64,000 nt of DNA, taken from contig NZ_LQOW01000014.1 in the NCBI RefSeq assembly GCF_002102185.1, positions 1 to 64,000 on the forward strand. The letters run 5' to 3'. The stretch is from Mycobacterium fragae. Lineage in GTDB: Bacteria; Actinomycetota; Actinomycetes; Mycobacteriales; Mycobacteriaceae. Position numbers and translations under genes: made by a program. Under the pieces are notes generated by a model. It did no database searches and was not told where the DNA came from. It worked only from the letters and a program-made list of their open reading frames with translations. Below, piece after piece: positions 1-8,105 of this stretch (the first letter of the stretch is position 1; each line of letters starts with the position of its first letter).

Positions 1-119
1 ATGTTTTGGCTCGACGCCCACATCTTGCGGGCCTCGTCCTCCACCGTCTGGGCGTGCACATCAAAACGGCCCGCCATTGCCCGCATCTCGTGCGGGTCCG
101 TCATAAAACGCGTAGTCAC
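1..119 (-). CDS. WXG100 protein, EsxK/EsxJ/EsxP/EsxW/EsxM-like (partial)
   Basis: Only the first 39 codons lie in the window; the gene runs off the left edge. The start is GTG at 119, preceded by AAGGAGA. The visible protein contains [20 protein letters not shown] and then a segment like [13 protein letters not shown], which I recognise as the N-terminal helix of the mycobacterial QILSS-type Esx proteins (EsxJ/K/P/W/M), partners in secreted WXG100 heterodimers linked to ESX-5. It lies 30 bp downstream of the SDR gene on the same strand, so it is probably co-transcribed with it from the operator-like element at 1066-1107. The second Esx partner, if present, would lie outside the window. Confidence 0.85.
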   Translation of the reverse strand, partial: MTTRFMTDPHEMRAMAGRFDVHAQTVEDEARKMWASSQN

Positions 120-149
120 CTGAATGTCTCCTTACCTTCTATTGGCTAG

Positions 150-920
150 CTAGTTACGGCCGGCCATGACGCCGCCGTCGACGTTGAGAATCGCGCCGGT
201 GACCCAACTGGCCTCATCGGAGAGCAGATACGTGACGGCGTTGGCGACGTCGGCGGGGGTGCCGACTCGCCCCAGGGGATGAAATGGCGCGAAAGTATCG
301 AGTGTGGCGTCGATCTCGTCCTTCGGGACCCACCGCTCGAGGGCGGGGGTCTTGACGGCGGCGGGCGCCACCGCGTTGACGCGGATCTTGTGCCCGGCAA
401 GCTCGATGGCCAGGTTATGGGTCAACGCATGCAGGCCGGCTTTTTGCATCGAGTGCCCACACGATGGGGTCACACCGACCGCCTGGTGTGCCCACATGCT
501 GCCGATGTTGACGATGGACCCTCCCTCACCGCGGGCGATCATGCCCTCAACGACGGTCTGTGTCAGGAAGAACAGGGCATAGTTGAGTTCCATGTACGAG
601 TCGTAGTCCTGCGCTTCGTACTCGAGAAACGGCTTGGGGATGAAGAATCCGGCTGCGTTGACCAGCAGTGTCGCGTCGTTGTGATGCTCGGAAAGCGCGC
701 GCTGAGTGTCGGCGACGGCCTCGCGATCCGTCAGCTCGGCGGCGATGCCCCAGGCTTCGCCACTCCGGCTCGTCAGCTCGGCGACGGTGTCGTCGACACG
801 GTTTTTCGACAGGCCGACGATCACCGCGCTCCCGCCGTGATCGACGATGTCGATCGCAACCTGCCGACCGATGCCGGCGCTGCCGCCGACAACGATGACC
901 TTCTTGGCCTCGAAATGCAT
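150..920 (-). CDS. SDR family oxidoreductase with His at the catalytic Tyr position
   Basis: A 256-aa short-chain dehydrogenase/reductase with a Rossmann fold. The nucleotide-binding motif GGSAGIGR is at residues 12-19, NAAG at 88-91, and the structural Asn region and family-typical C-terminal VNVDGG-like end ([10 protein letters not shown]) are present. Ser141 and Lys160 of the catalytic set are kept, but the usual Tyr (YxxxK) is His156 (HSMQK; codon at 453-455 reads CAC on the coding strand, one base from TAC). Activity may be altered or lost. The start is supported by AGGAAGG upstream of ATG. It is first in an apparent two-gene unit with the esx gene and lies about 145 bp downstream of a conserved 42-bp element. 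The substrate cannot be told from sequence. Confidence 0.9.
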   Translation of the reverse strand: MHFEAKKVIVVGGSAGIGRQVAIDIVDHGGSAVIVGLSKNRVDDTVAELTSRSGEAWGIAAELTDREAVADTQRALSEHHNDATLLVNAAGFFIPKPFLEYEAQDYDSYMELNYALFFLTQTVVEGMIARGEGGSIVNIGSMWAHQAVGVTPSCGHSMQKAGLHALTHNLAIELAGHKIRVNAVAPAAVKTPALERWVPKDEIDATLDTFAPFHPLGRVGTPADVANAVTYLLSDEASWVTGAILNVDGGVMAGRN

Positions 921-1049
921 ATGCGGGATCCCTTCCTGGTTCTTCTGACGGCTCCGACTGAACCGCAGTTTTTGTATCGGCGACGCGTAACGCCCTCAGC
1001 TGGGACGCCCCGCAAACGGTTGTAATCCCGCCCGGTTCTGGTCGTACCG

Positions 1050-1055
1050 AGACTG
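1050..1055 (-). promoter_or_regulatory. candidate -10 box of site 1 promoter
   Basis: Read on the minus strand this is CAGTCT, placed exactly 10 nt after the last TCACCC half-site of the 42-bp element. The same register gives nAnnnT at all six elements. The 5' untranslated stretch to the SDR start would be about 120 nt. This is inferred by alignment of the six sites only. Confidence 0.35.
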
Positions 1056-1065
1056 CCGCCTGCCG

Positions 1066-1107
1066 GGGTGAGCTGTCATCACCCCACCGACCTATTCACC
1101 CGGGTGA
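1066..1107 (-). promoter_or_regulatory. 42-bp operator-like element, site 1
   Basis: On the minus strand it reads TCACCCGGGTGA, 11 nt, GGGTGA, 7 nt, TCACCC: a perfect 12-bp palindrome followed by a spaced inverted repeat of the same half-site. It overlaps the last bases of the LLM gene and is oriented toward the SDR-esx unit. The element and about 80-90 bp downstream of it are similar to site 2, so promoter and leader seem to have been duplicated together. Confidence 0.8.
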
Positions 1108-1108
1108 G

Positions 1109-2026
1109 TTAGAGCGAGGTCGCGACCGCCCAGAGTTCTTCAGCCACGCCGGCGTTCGCCCAAGCCAGCGCGCTCAGAACCACATCAGTCGCACCCGCGT
1201 CCAGATAGCTCTGAAGCTGACGCCTGACCGATTTCGCTGAACCCACGGCGGCAAGGTCTGCCGCGCTAGCGACGCCCTCTCGCGCAATCACCTTCTGATA
1301 CGACGGAATGGCCTCGTAGAAGCTCAACTGCTCGGCCACGAAATTCTTTGCCGCATCAACGTCGTCGGACACGAGTGCGGGTACCTGCGCGATGATCCTG
1401 GGTTTCCGGCGCCCAGCTTCGGCAGCCGACTTCGCGATGGCCGGTTCGATGAATTCCGCGATCGTCCGCGGACCGGCGAGGTACGGCAGTGTGCCATCGG
1501 CCAGCTCGCCGGTGACTTGCAACGCAATTGGGCCCATCGCGGCCACGTACACAGGGACGGGCGTGCCCCCGGCAACCCGCACCGGCCATCCCGGCTGTGC
1601 GCTGATCTCGTTGCCGCGGAAGTCCACGGCTCCGGTATCGAAGATGGACCTCAGCACCGTCAAGTGCTCGCGAAGGCGTGTGATCGTGTTGGGCCACGAC
1701 ATCCCGAAGGCCTGCCGCTCCGGCTCGTGCGCGCCCAATCCGAGGCCGAGACTGAAGTTGCCGTGCGACGCGGCCTGCGCCGTCTGCGCTTGGGACGCGA
1801 CGATCAGCGGGTGACGCGGGTTGATCGGCACCACCGACGTGCCGACACCGAGCCCCGGTACGGCGGCGCCGATCAAAGCGGCGAGAGCGATCGCGTCGTG
1901 ATCGAATTGCTGGCCCAGCCAGACCTGGCGGACGCCGAGGTGATACGCACGGCTGGCCTGCGCCACCATGTCGTCGACGACATTGATTGCTCGCGGGTTG
2001 GGAAACAACACGATCCCAGTCGGCAT
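1109..2026 (-). CDS. LLM-class F420-dependent oxidoreductase
   Basis: A 305-aa protein of the luciferase-like monooxygenase superfamily (TIM-barrel flavin/F420 enzymes). Typical pieces are WLGQQFDHDAIALAA near residue 37, GLGVGTSVVPINPRHP near residue 58, the LGLGLGAHEPERQAFGMSW segment and the TRLREHLTVLRSIF helix. Mycobacteria make F420 and carry many such hydride-transfer enzymes; the substrate is unknown. It lies 36 bp downstream of the NTF2-like gene on the same strand, so both are probably driven from site 2. Its 3' end abuts site 1 of the next unit. Confidence 0.88.
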   Translation of the reverse strand: MPTGIVLFPNPRAINVVDDMVAQASRAYHLGVRQVWLGQQFDHDAIALAALIGAAVPGLGVGTSVVPINPRHPLIVASQAQTAQAASHGNFSLGLGLGAHEPERQAFGMSWPNTITRLREHLTVLRSIFDTGAVDFRGNEISAQPGWPVRVAGGTPVPVYVAAMGPIALQVTGELADGTLPYLAGPRTIAEFIEPAIAKSAAEAGRRKPRIIAQVPALVSDDVDAAKNFVAEQLSFYEAIPSYQKVIAREGVASAADLAAVGSAKSVRRQLQSYLDAGATDVVLSALAWANAGVAEELWAVATSL

Positions 2027-2062
2027 AGTGCGCCTATGGCTTTGGAGATGCGGGTGGGCGGG

Positions 2063-2443
2063 TTAAGCGCCCGGAGCGATCGCACAGGCCGCGACACAGA
2101 CCCAGGTGCCCTCGCGCTTCTGATATGTGTCCGTGTACAGAGCTTCTTGGTCCACTCCATCGGCGAGCATAGTGTATGTGGCGCGGGCGTGGATCAGAGC
2201 AACGTCACTGAGGATGCGGATGTTCACGTCGTGCACAGCGAGATCCTTGAAGGGACGCGGCTTAGCGATGTAGTCGAGGAACTCTTCACGGTTCCGGGTG
2301 ACCCCTGGAGTCTGCACAATGAAGTCCTCAGCGAGGAACTCGTTAAAGCGCTTGACATCGCTGAACTGGTCGGAGCGAACGTAGTCATTGTTGAGCTGCT
2401 CGAGGACCGCCAGATCTTCGGTGGTCTGCTTCGTGTCGGTCAC
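2063..2443 (-). CDS. NTF2-like (SnoaL/DUF4440-type) protein
   Basis: A 126-aa single-domain protein with the cystatin-like NTF2 cone-fold pattern: N-terminal helices (VLEQLNNDYVRSDQ, FNEFLAEDFI), then the strands around TPGVTRNREEFLDYI, VNIRILSDVALIHARATYTM and YTDTYQKREGTWVCVAA. Proteins of this fold act as small isomerases, hydrolases or binding proteins; no catalytic assignment is possible here. The start is GTG at 2443 with AGAAGGA 9 nt upstream. It is the first gene after site 2 and precedes the LLM oxidoreductase. Confidence 0.85.
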   Translation of the reverse strand: MTDTKQTTEDLAVLEQLNNDYVRSDQFSDVKRFNEFLAEDFIVQTPGVTRNREEFLDYIAKPRPFKDLAVHDVNIRILSDVALIHARATYTMLADGVDQEALYTDTYQKREGTWVCVAACAIAPGA

Positions 2444-2532
2444 GTACTTGTTCCTTCTCTATGCGTTTCGGCGTTCGCAGCTGGAACGCTCCGCAATCGG
2501 GCTGACAATCCCGCCCTGTTCTGGTCGTAACG

Positions 2533-2538
2533 AGGCTG
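2533..2538 (-). promoter_or_regulatory. candidate -10 box of site 2 promoter
   Basis: CAGCCT on the minus strand, 10 nt downstream of the last half-site of site 2. It is in the same register as CAGTCT at site 1. Predicted leader length is about 80 nt. Confidence 0.35.
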
Positions 2539-2548
2539 CCGTCAGGCG

Positions 2549-2590
2549 GGGTGAGCTGTCATCACCCCAATCACCGATTCACCCGGGTGA
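2549..2590 (-). promoter_or_regulatory. 42-bp operator-like element, site 2
   Basis: A perfect match to TCACCCGGGTGA-N11-GGGTGA-N7-TCACCC on the minus strand, about 105 bp upstream of the NTF2-like start. The downstream leader (about 2470-2548) closely resembles that of site 1, including a shared TACGACCAGAAC segment and a shared TTGCGG(A/G)GCGT(T/C)CCAGCTG block. Confidence 0.8.
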
Positions 2591-2695
2591 GTATGTGCCG
2601 GCCTGAGAGGACCGGAAGCCGGTCTGCCGAAACATGAACTGCTGAAAGCGGTTCCGACCAAACGATGGTCTTTCGACTAGTTCGCGCCGATCGGT

Positions 2696-2914
2696 CTACG
2701 TTTCGGAGTGTGCCGGCTTGGCGGCTTCGCGCTGAGCCTTCTCCTTCACGTGGGTGGAGCAGGAATGTCCTAGATCGCAATGGAACCGGTCACTGCAATC
2801 ATGCGAACAATAGGCTGATGCGGCCGGAAGCCAGTCCGGATCGGACAGGTCACGTGATCGGTCGTTCGGATCGAACGTGTGGCCGCAATGTACGCAGGTC
2901 TTGGTCTTGACCAT
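2696..2914 (-). CDS. small Cys-rich (zinc-binding) protein
   Basis: 72 aa counted from the ATG at 2914 (an ATG at 2935 would add seven residues). It has CVHCG near the start, then YCSHDC and two further Cys (FHCDLGHSC), consistent with one or two zinc knuckles, and a basic/acidic helical tail ending KPAHSET. I do not recognise a named family. It lies alone between the end of the mmpL gene (3070) and site 2, on the same strand as both. It could be transcribed from its own promoter in 2915-3069. Confidence 0.55.
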   Translation of the reverse strand: MVKTKTCVHCGHTFDPNDRSRDLSDPDWLPAASAYCSHDCSDRFHCDLGHSCSTHVKEKAQREAAKPAHSET

Positions 2915-3069
2915 AGTTGTCAGGGTACGCTCCATGGCCCCAGCTCGGTGCTGGTTTCAGATCGAAGACGGTGAGCGATCGATGTTTTCCAAAACAGATG
3001 GCCTGCAATTCAAAAGCCGTCGTTGGCAGTGTTCACAAATTCGCTCATACGCTCGCGGACAGCGATGTG

Positions 3070-6069
3070 TTATCGGTGCGATCCAATCGGCGATCGGCGG
3101 CGCGCGCTGTGGCGGTTGGTACGTCCGCGATCCGGCGGGACCGCGTGCCGCGGCTGGTGCAACAGTGCACGAACCAGCGGGCGTGGCCCGAGGGACCGAA
3201 GCATCTGGCTGGCCGGGCGGACCCGTACCCGCTTCGGCCACCAGAACCAGCGTCCCATTACGGTCATGATCGACGGCGTGATGAGCGATCGGACGACGAA
3301 GGTGTCGAACAGCAGACCAAGGCCTATCGTCGTGCCGAATTGGCCGATCGCGCGCAGATCGCTGGTGATCATGGTGGCCATGGTGACGGCGAACACCACA
3401 CCGGCAGCAGTCACCACCGGGCCGGTAAGACCCATGCCGCGGATGAGTCCTGTTTTCAGGCCGGCTCCGATCTCTTCCTCGATCCGGGACACTAGCATCA
3501 GGTTGTAATCCGAACCCACTGCCAAGAGGACTATCAACGCGAATTCGGTTGCCACCCAGTGCAACTGGAAATTGCCAAGGTGCTGCCAGATCAGTGTCGA
3601 GAACCCGAAGGCGGCCCCTAGTGACATCACGATCGTGCCGACGATGACGCCCGCAGCGACCAAAGCCCGGGTGACGATCACCATGATGATGAAGATGAGC
3701 ACGATCGAGGCCACCCCGGCGATCATCAGGTCGTACTTGGCGCCGTTAGCGATGTCGTAAAACGTCGCAGCCGTACCGCCGAGGTAGATGTCGGCGTTCT
3801 CCAACGAGGTGAGTTTCAGCGCCTCCTTGGCCGCTTGGCGCTCCTGATCGACGGACGCGATTCCCTTCGTCGTCGCCGGATCCACTGCGTGAGTGATGAT
3901 GAAGCGAGCAGCCTTGCCGTCCGGCGACACCATCAAGCTCAACCCCAGCAGGAAGTCGGGGTTCTGGAAGATCTCGGGCGGCAGGTAGAAGAGGCTCTCC
4001 ACCTGAGAGTCATTGAAGGACTTGCCCATCACGGCGTTCGTATCGGTCAGCCGGTCGAATTGATCGATCAGGCTGTCGAAAGTGCTGTATATGGTCAGCG
4101 TCGTATTCCGGATTGCTATCGACGTGCCGATAATCTGGGGGATGATCGCCAGCAGTTCGTGCGTGGCTTTAGCTGTGTGGGTGAGGTCGTTGGTGAGATT
4201 GTGGAACTGCTCGGCGAGCTGATCGAACCCGTCTAGGGCGTCGTACAGCCCTCGTAGCGACCAGCAGATCGGGATGTCGAAGCAGTGTTTTTCCCAATAG
4301 AAATAACTGCGAATCGGTCTCCAAACGTCGTCGAAATCCGCGATATGGTCGCGGATTTCGTCTGTGATGGCCGCTGTGTTCGCCGCGGTCTTCGCGCTGT
4401 CGTCCGCGGCGTTCGCGAGCTCTTGCGTCACCGTGTACGTGCGCTGCAAGAGGGAGATCAGGGTGTCGAGGTTACCGACGATCTTCTTGATGTCGCCGAC
4501 ACGGGCCTTCAGGTAACTGAGGTTGTCGCGGATGGGTGCGGTTTGCACACTGAGCTGGAAGGGGACGGATCCGTCTTGAATTGGCGGGCCGAGAGGCCTG
4601 GTGATGCTCTGCACCCGTTCGATGCCGGGCACCCGGAAGATGGCTCCTGCAACCTTGTCCAGGACCAGCATGTCCCTGGGATTGCGCAAGTCGTGGTCGG
4701 ATTCGATCATCAGAAGGTCCGGGTTCAAACGGGCCTGGGTGAAGTGTTGATCGGCTGCGGTGTACGCCTGGACCGAGGACGCGCTCTGCGGCAGGTAGTA
4801 CAGGTCGTTGTAGCGCGGGTTGAAGCCCATCAAGCCCAGGGCGCCGACGATCGCCAGGATGACGGAAGTAGCGAGGATGGGCGCTGGCCACCGCACGATG
4901 GCCGTCGCCAGACGGCGCCAGCGTGTGTAGTTGAACTCTCGCTTCGGGTCGAACACACCGAAGCGGCTTGCGACCACGATCAGCGCCGGTGTCAGGGTCA
5001 CCCCGGCGGCCACCACTACCATCAGACCGACTGCGCACGGAAACGCCAGCGAACTGAAGTAGGGCAGCCGAGTAAATTTCAGACAGGCCAGCGCCCCAAC
5101 AATCGTCAGACCCGAGCCCAGAACGACCTTGCTGACACCGGCGAAGGTGTCGTAGTAAGCGGCTTCGCGGTCCAGGTGCCGTTCGCGGCCCTCCTGGTAG
5201 CGGCCGACCATGAATATCGCGTAGTCGGTACCAGCCGCGATGGCCAATGCCGTCAGCAAGTTGACGGCGAAGGTCGAAAGCCCCATGATGCCGGTTTCGC
5301 CCAGCAGTGCTATCACGCCTCGCCCGGTGGCCAGTCCCACGAACAGGATGACCATCGTCAGCAGCACTGTGCCGATGGATCGGTAGACGAACATCAGCAT
5401 GATCGCGATGATGATGATGGTGATGATCGTCATCCTGGCCAGGCTCTTGTTGCCGACGACGATCGTGTCGGCGGTCAGGGCTCCCTGACCGGCGACGTAG
5501 GCCCTCACCCCCGGCGGCGGCTTCGAGTCCGCCACAATCTGGCGAACCGAGGCAACCGACTTGTCGCCGTCGGCTCCGCCCTGGTCACCGCGCAGGTTGA
5601 CCTGAACATAGGCGGCTTTGTGGTCGTAGCTCTCGACGCCTGATGCCGTGAATCGCTGCCCCCAGAAATTCAGCGCATGCTCGACGTGTTCAGTGTCCTG
5701 CCGCAGCTTCTTGACCAGGTCGTCGTAGAACCGGTGAGCGTCCTGGCCGAGAGGTTCGTCGCCGACCAGGGTCACCAGGACGAGGTTGTCGGAGTCGTAC
5801 TCCTTGAATTTCTCCCCGATGCGCTTCATCCCGGTCACCGAAGGCGCGTCGGATGGCGAGAGCGGCACCGACACGTCCTCGGCAACCTTCTCCAACTGGG
5901 GGACGAAGATGTTGACGCCGACCGCGATCAGCAGCCAGAGCGCGAGGATCGGCAGCGCCAGGACGCGGATGGTGCGGGCCAGCAGCGGTTTCCGCTCGAC
6001 TTCGGTGCGCTGCGGGACGGGGATTTCCTCGGTGTCGGCGTCGTCGGTCACGCGGATTTGTCCAAGCAT
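3070..6069 (-). CDS. MmpL-family RND transporter
   Basis: A 999-aa inner-membrane exporter of the mycobacterial MmpL class, which moves lipids or siderophores across the plasma membrane. The order is a cytoplasmic N-terminus, one TM helix (ALPILALWLLIAVGVNIFV), a large periplasmic domain, a group of TM helices including MTIITIIIIAIMLMFVY and AINLLTALAIAAGTDYAIF-like segments with the RND GTDYAIF motif, a second long periplasmic domain rich in helices (about residues 420-720), and a second TM group with VGSDYNLMLVSR, the matching repeat motif. The start overlaps the end of mmpS by 22 bp. The gene closes the long minus-strand run that begins after site 3. The cargo is not predictable. Confidence 0.95.
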   Translation of the reverse strand: MLGQIRVTDDADTEEIPVPQRTEVERKPLLARTIRVLALPILALWLLIAVGVNIFVPQLEKVAEDVSVPLSPSDAPSVTGMKRIGEKFKEYDSDNLVLVTLVGDEPLGQDAHRFYDDLVKKLRQDTEHVEHALNFWGQRFTASGVESYDHKAAYVQVNLRGDQGGADGDKSVASVRQIVADSKPPPGVRAYVAGQGALTADTIVVGNKSLARMTIITIIIIAIMLMFVYRSIGTVLLTMVILFVGLATGRGVIALLGETGIMGLSTFAVNLLTALAIAAGTDYAIFMVGRYQEGRERHLDREAAYYDTFAGVSKVVLGSGLTIVGALACLKFTRLPYFSSLAFPCAVGLMVVVAAGVTLTPALIVVASRFGVFDPKREFNYTRWRRLATAIVRWPAPILATSVILAIVGALGLMGFNPRYNDLYYLPQSASSVQAYTAADQHFTQARLNPDLLMIESDHDLRNPRDMLVLDKVAGAIFRVPGIERVQSITRPLGPPIQDGSVPFQLSVQTAPIRDNLSYLKARVGDIKKIVGNLDTLISLLQRTYTVTQELANAADDSAKTAANTAAITDEIRDHIADFDDVWRPIRSYFYWEKHCFDIPICWSLRGLYDALDGFDQLAEQFHNLTNDLTHTAKATHELLAIIPQIIGTSIAIRNTTLTIYSTFDSLIDQFDRLTDTNAVMGKSFNDSQVESLFYLPPEIFQNPDFLLGLSLMVSPDGKAARFIITHAVDPATTKGIASVDQERQAAKEALKLTSLENADIYLGGTAATFYDIANGAKYDLMIAGVASIVLIFIIMVIVTRALVAAGVIVGTIVMSLGAAFGFSTLIWQHLGNFQLHWVATEFALIVLLAVGSDYNLMLVSRIEEEIGAGLKTGLIRGMGLTGPVVTAAGVVFAVTMATMITSDLRAIGQFGTTIGLGLLFDTFVVRSLITPSIMTVMGRWFWWPKRVRVRPASQMLRSLGPRPLVRALLHQPRHAVPPDRGRTNRHSARRRSPIGSHR

Positions 6070-6473
6070 GAAACCTGCGCGTCGCGCGTGTTGGCCTGCT
6101 GTTGATCGACCAGTTTGCCGTCGACGGTGATCCGGCAGCCGATCGAGGGGCCGTCACCTTGGGCGACGACGTAGGCGAAGATGCCGGGCATCTCGGCGAC
6201 TATCGTCTTCGACCACGGCAACGTGGTGAAGTTCGCCTTCTGAGGTTGTGCCTCCGCATCCATCCAGTTCACGACGCCCGTCGTGCCGGGCGGTCCCAGG
6301 ATTTCGTAGATCGCAGTCTTAATGGCGTACGGCGGGGTCGCATCCCGGGGATCGGGCTTGGGCACGCCGGGCCCTGGGAAGACACCGTGGAGTCGGCCAA
6401 CTGCAACGCCGCCGATGATCAGTGCGACGACCACGACCAGCGGAACCCATGCCCGCTTGATCACCGTCAACAC
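6048..6473 (-). CDS. MmpS-family membrane protein
   Basis: 141 aa. One N-terminal TM helix (WVPLVVVVALIIGGVAVGRL) anchors a periplasmic domain with the MmpS pattern: KTAIYEILGPPGTTGVVNWMDAEAQPQ, LPWSKTIVAEMP, and a C-terminal IGCRITVDGKLVDQQQ with Cys, then VSCLDKSA. MmpS proteins are accessory partners of the adjacent MmpL. The likely start is GTG at 6473, overlapping the end of the MFS gene by seven bases; its own stop overlaps mmpL. Tight overlaps on both sides point to one polycistronic message. Confidence 0.93.
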   Translation of the reverse strand: MLTVIKRAWVPLVVVVALIIGGVAVGRLHGVFPGPGVPKPDPRDATPPYAIKTAIYEILGPPGTTGVVNWMDAEAQPQKANFTTLPWSKTIVAEMPGIFAYVVAQGDGPSIGCRITVDGKLVDQQQANTRDAQVSCLDKSA

Positions 6474-8038
6474 CGTGCCCCCCGCTCACGGGTTCTCGAC
6501 CGACTGATATCAAGCCACTTCGTCACGTGCGCCACCGCTAGCCGAACGCCATAGCGGTCGAGTTGATTCCCGCGGTGGGCGCCAAACTCGGTCGCGGCTG
6601 AGGGGCGGCTGGCCAGGGCGGGTTGCACACCGGGACGATCGCGGCACAACGCCGCGATGTCGCAGGGCACGGGTTGACACCCGGCAGGGGGATTGGTTAT
6701 CAACAGCGCGGCACCCAACGCGCCCAGGGCGAATAGTGCGGCGCTCACCTCTAACCCGTGGGCGAATCCCGTCGCGCTCACCGTGCCAACGCTGATCAGG
6801 CCCAAGGACCCGATCGACATCAGCGCGGCCAGCCGCGAGACGGCGTTGTTGATCGCCGACGCCACGCCGCTGTGCTCGGTCGGCACCGAGGCCAGCGTCA
6901 CCGACATCAGCGGTGTGACAGTCGCGACCAGCCCGATGGCCAGCACAATCATCCCGGGGACCAGGTCGGTGATCGCGTGGAACCCAATAGGTTTCGGGCG
7001 GATCAGCAGCAGACCGATCCCCGCCAAGGCGGGGCCGGAGATCAGGAACACGCGCGGGCCCACCCGCGTGGCGATGCGGCCGACATGACGGGCCAACACG
7101 AACGACAGCGCCGGAATCGGCAGGGTGGCCAGTCCCGCAGCGGTGGCTGAGTAGCCGCCGATTTCTTGCGTGTAGAGGGCGACCGCCAGCGATCCCAGCG
7201 TCAACGCGCCGTAGACGAACGCCGTAACGAGGTTGGCAGCAGCGAAGTTGCGAAAGGTGAACAGCGGCAACGGAAGCATCGGGCACCTGCTGCGGCGCTG
7301 CCAGCTCACGAACCCTGCCAGTGCGGCAATTCCGACCACCAAGGATGTGACGACCATCGGGTCGGTCCAGCCATCGCGTTGCGATTCGATCAACGCATAC
7401 ACCGTCGCAGCAAGCCCTACCGCCGACAGGCCCGCCCCGGCGATATCGACACGGGCGCCTTCGACCCGCCCCGACATCGGGCACAGCCAGAATGTCAGCG
7501 CATACCCGATCGCAACGGGGATTGCTGACAACACGAAAATCCAACGCCAGCCTAGGAAATCGACGCACATTCCGCCCAGCAGGGGGCCCAACGCGAAGGC
7601 GGTTCCCGTCCACCCGGTCCACACGCCGATCGCCGCGGACTGGTGTGCTTTGTCGAACACCGTCCTGATCAGCGCCAGCGAGCCCGGCACGAGGAACGCC
7701 GCACCCAGGCCTTGGATGAGGCGCGCGGTGATCAGCATCGCCGGTGAGGTGGCCACCGCGGCTAGAACCGAACCCGCCCCGAAAGCCAACAGACCGAACC
7801 GCATCACCGGAACGCGCCCGAACAGATCCGAGATGGACCCGCCGGGCAGAATCGCGGCCACCATCGCCAGCAGGTAGCCGTCGATGATCCATTGCTGCAG
7901 CACCAAGCCGCCGCCGAGGTCGTGCTCGATGGCCGGCAAGGCCAGGTTGATCACCGTGGAGTCGAGGAACGCGACCATCGACACCGTCACAGCGACCACC
8001 ATCGCGCGGCTGGCCGGCGCCGCTTCACGCAATGTCAC
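6467..8038 (-). CDS. MFS drug-exporter-type transporter (DHA2, EmrB/QacA-like)
   Basis: 523 aa counted from GTG at 8038. TM helices begin at MVVAVTVSMVAFLDSTVINLALPAIEHDL, with the 14-helix DHA2 signatures: motif A-like GGSISDLFGRVPVMRFG, and motif C-like WTGTAFALGPLLGGMCVDFLGWRWIF. The last roughly 80 residues after LLITNPPAG are a soluble, low-complexity tail. The frame stays open to 8155, but the best Shine-Dalgarno (AAGGAGG, 8077-8083) serves an ATG at 8070 in a different frame, whose 11-codon ORF stops at 8035 and overlaps this GTG. Expression is therefore probably by translational coupling; the alternative is an indel in the sequence. Confidence 0.88.
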   Translation of the reverse strand: MTLREAAPASRAMVVAVTVSMVAFLDSTVINLALPAIEHDLGGGLVLQQWIIDGYLLAMVAAILPGGSISDLFGRVPVMRFGLLAFGAGSVLAAVATSPAMLITARLIQGLGAAFLVPGSLALIRTVFDKAHQSAAIGVWTGWTGTAFALGPLLGGMCVDFLGWRWIFVLSAIPVAIGYALTFWLCPMSGRVEGARVDIAGAGLSAVGLAATVYALIESQRDGWTDPMVVTSLVVGIAALAGFVSWQRRSRCPMLPLPLFTFRNFAAANLVTAFVYGALTLGSLAVALYTQEIGGYSATAAGLATLPIPALSFVLARHVGRIATRVGPRVFLISGPALAGIGLLLIRPKPIGFHAITDLVPGMIVLAIGLVATVTPLMSVTLASVPTEHSGVASAINNAVSRLAALMSIGSLGLISVGTVSATGFAHGLEVSAALFALGALGAALLITNPPAGCQPVPCDIAALCRDRPGVQPALASRPSAATEFGAHRGNQLDRYGVRLAVAHVTKWLDISRSRTRERGARC

Positions 8039-8070
8039 TGCCAGAGCCGTTCGACGTAATCGCCGTCCAT
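8035..8070 (-). CDS. 11-codon leader ORF before the MFS gene
   Basis: ATG at 8070 with a near-ideal AAGGAGG seven bases upstream encodes MDGDYVERLWQ and stops at TGA 8035-8037, which overlaps the GTG start of the MFS gene (GTGA). It may be a coupling leader. Alternatively, a one-base indel may have separated the true start from the transporter. Confidence 0.4.
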   Translation of the reverse strand: MDGDYVERLWQ

Positions 8071-8105
8071 GGCTGTCCTCCTTGAAGTTTCGCTCGCTGG
8101 GCCGT

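Noticed and set aside
4285..5643. Long 452-codon plus-strand ORF opposite mmpL
   Set aside because: It is antisense to a clearly coding RND transporter, is His/Asp/Gln-rich as expected for a GC-rich shadow frame, and has no family signature.
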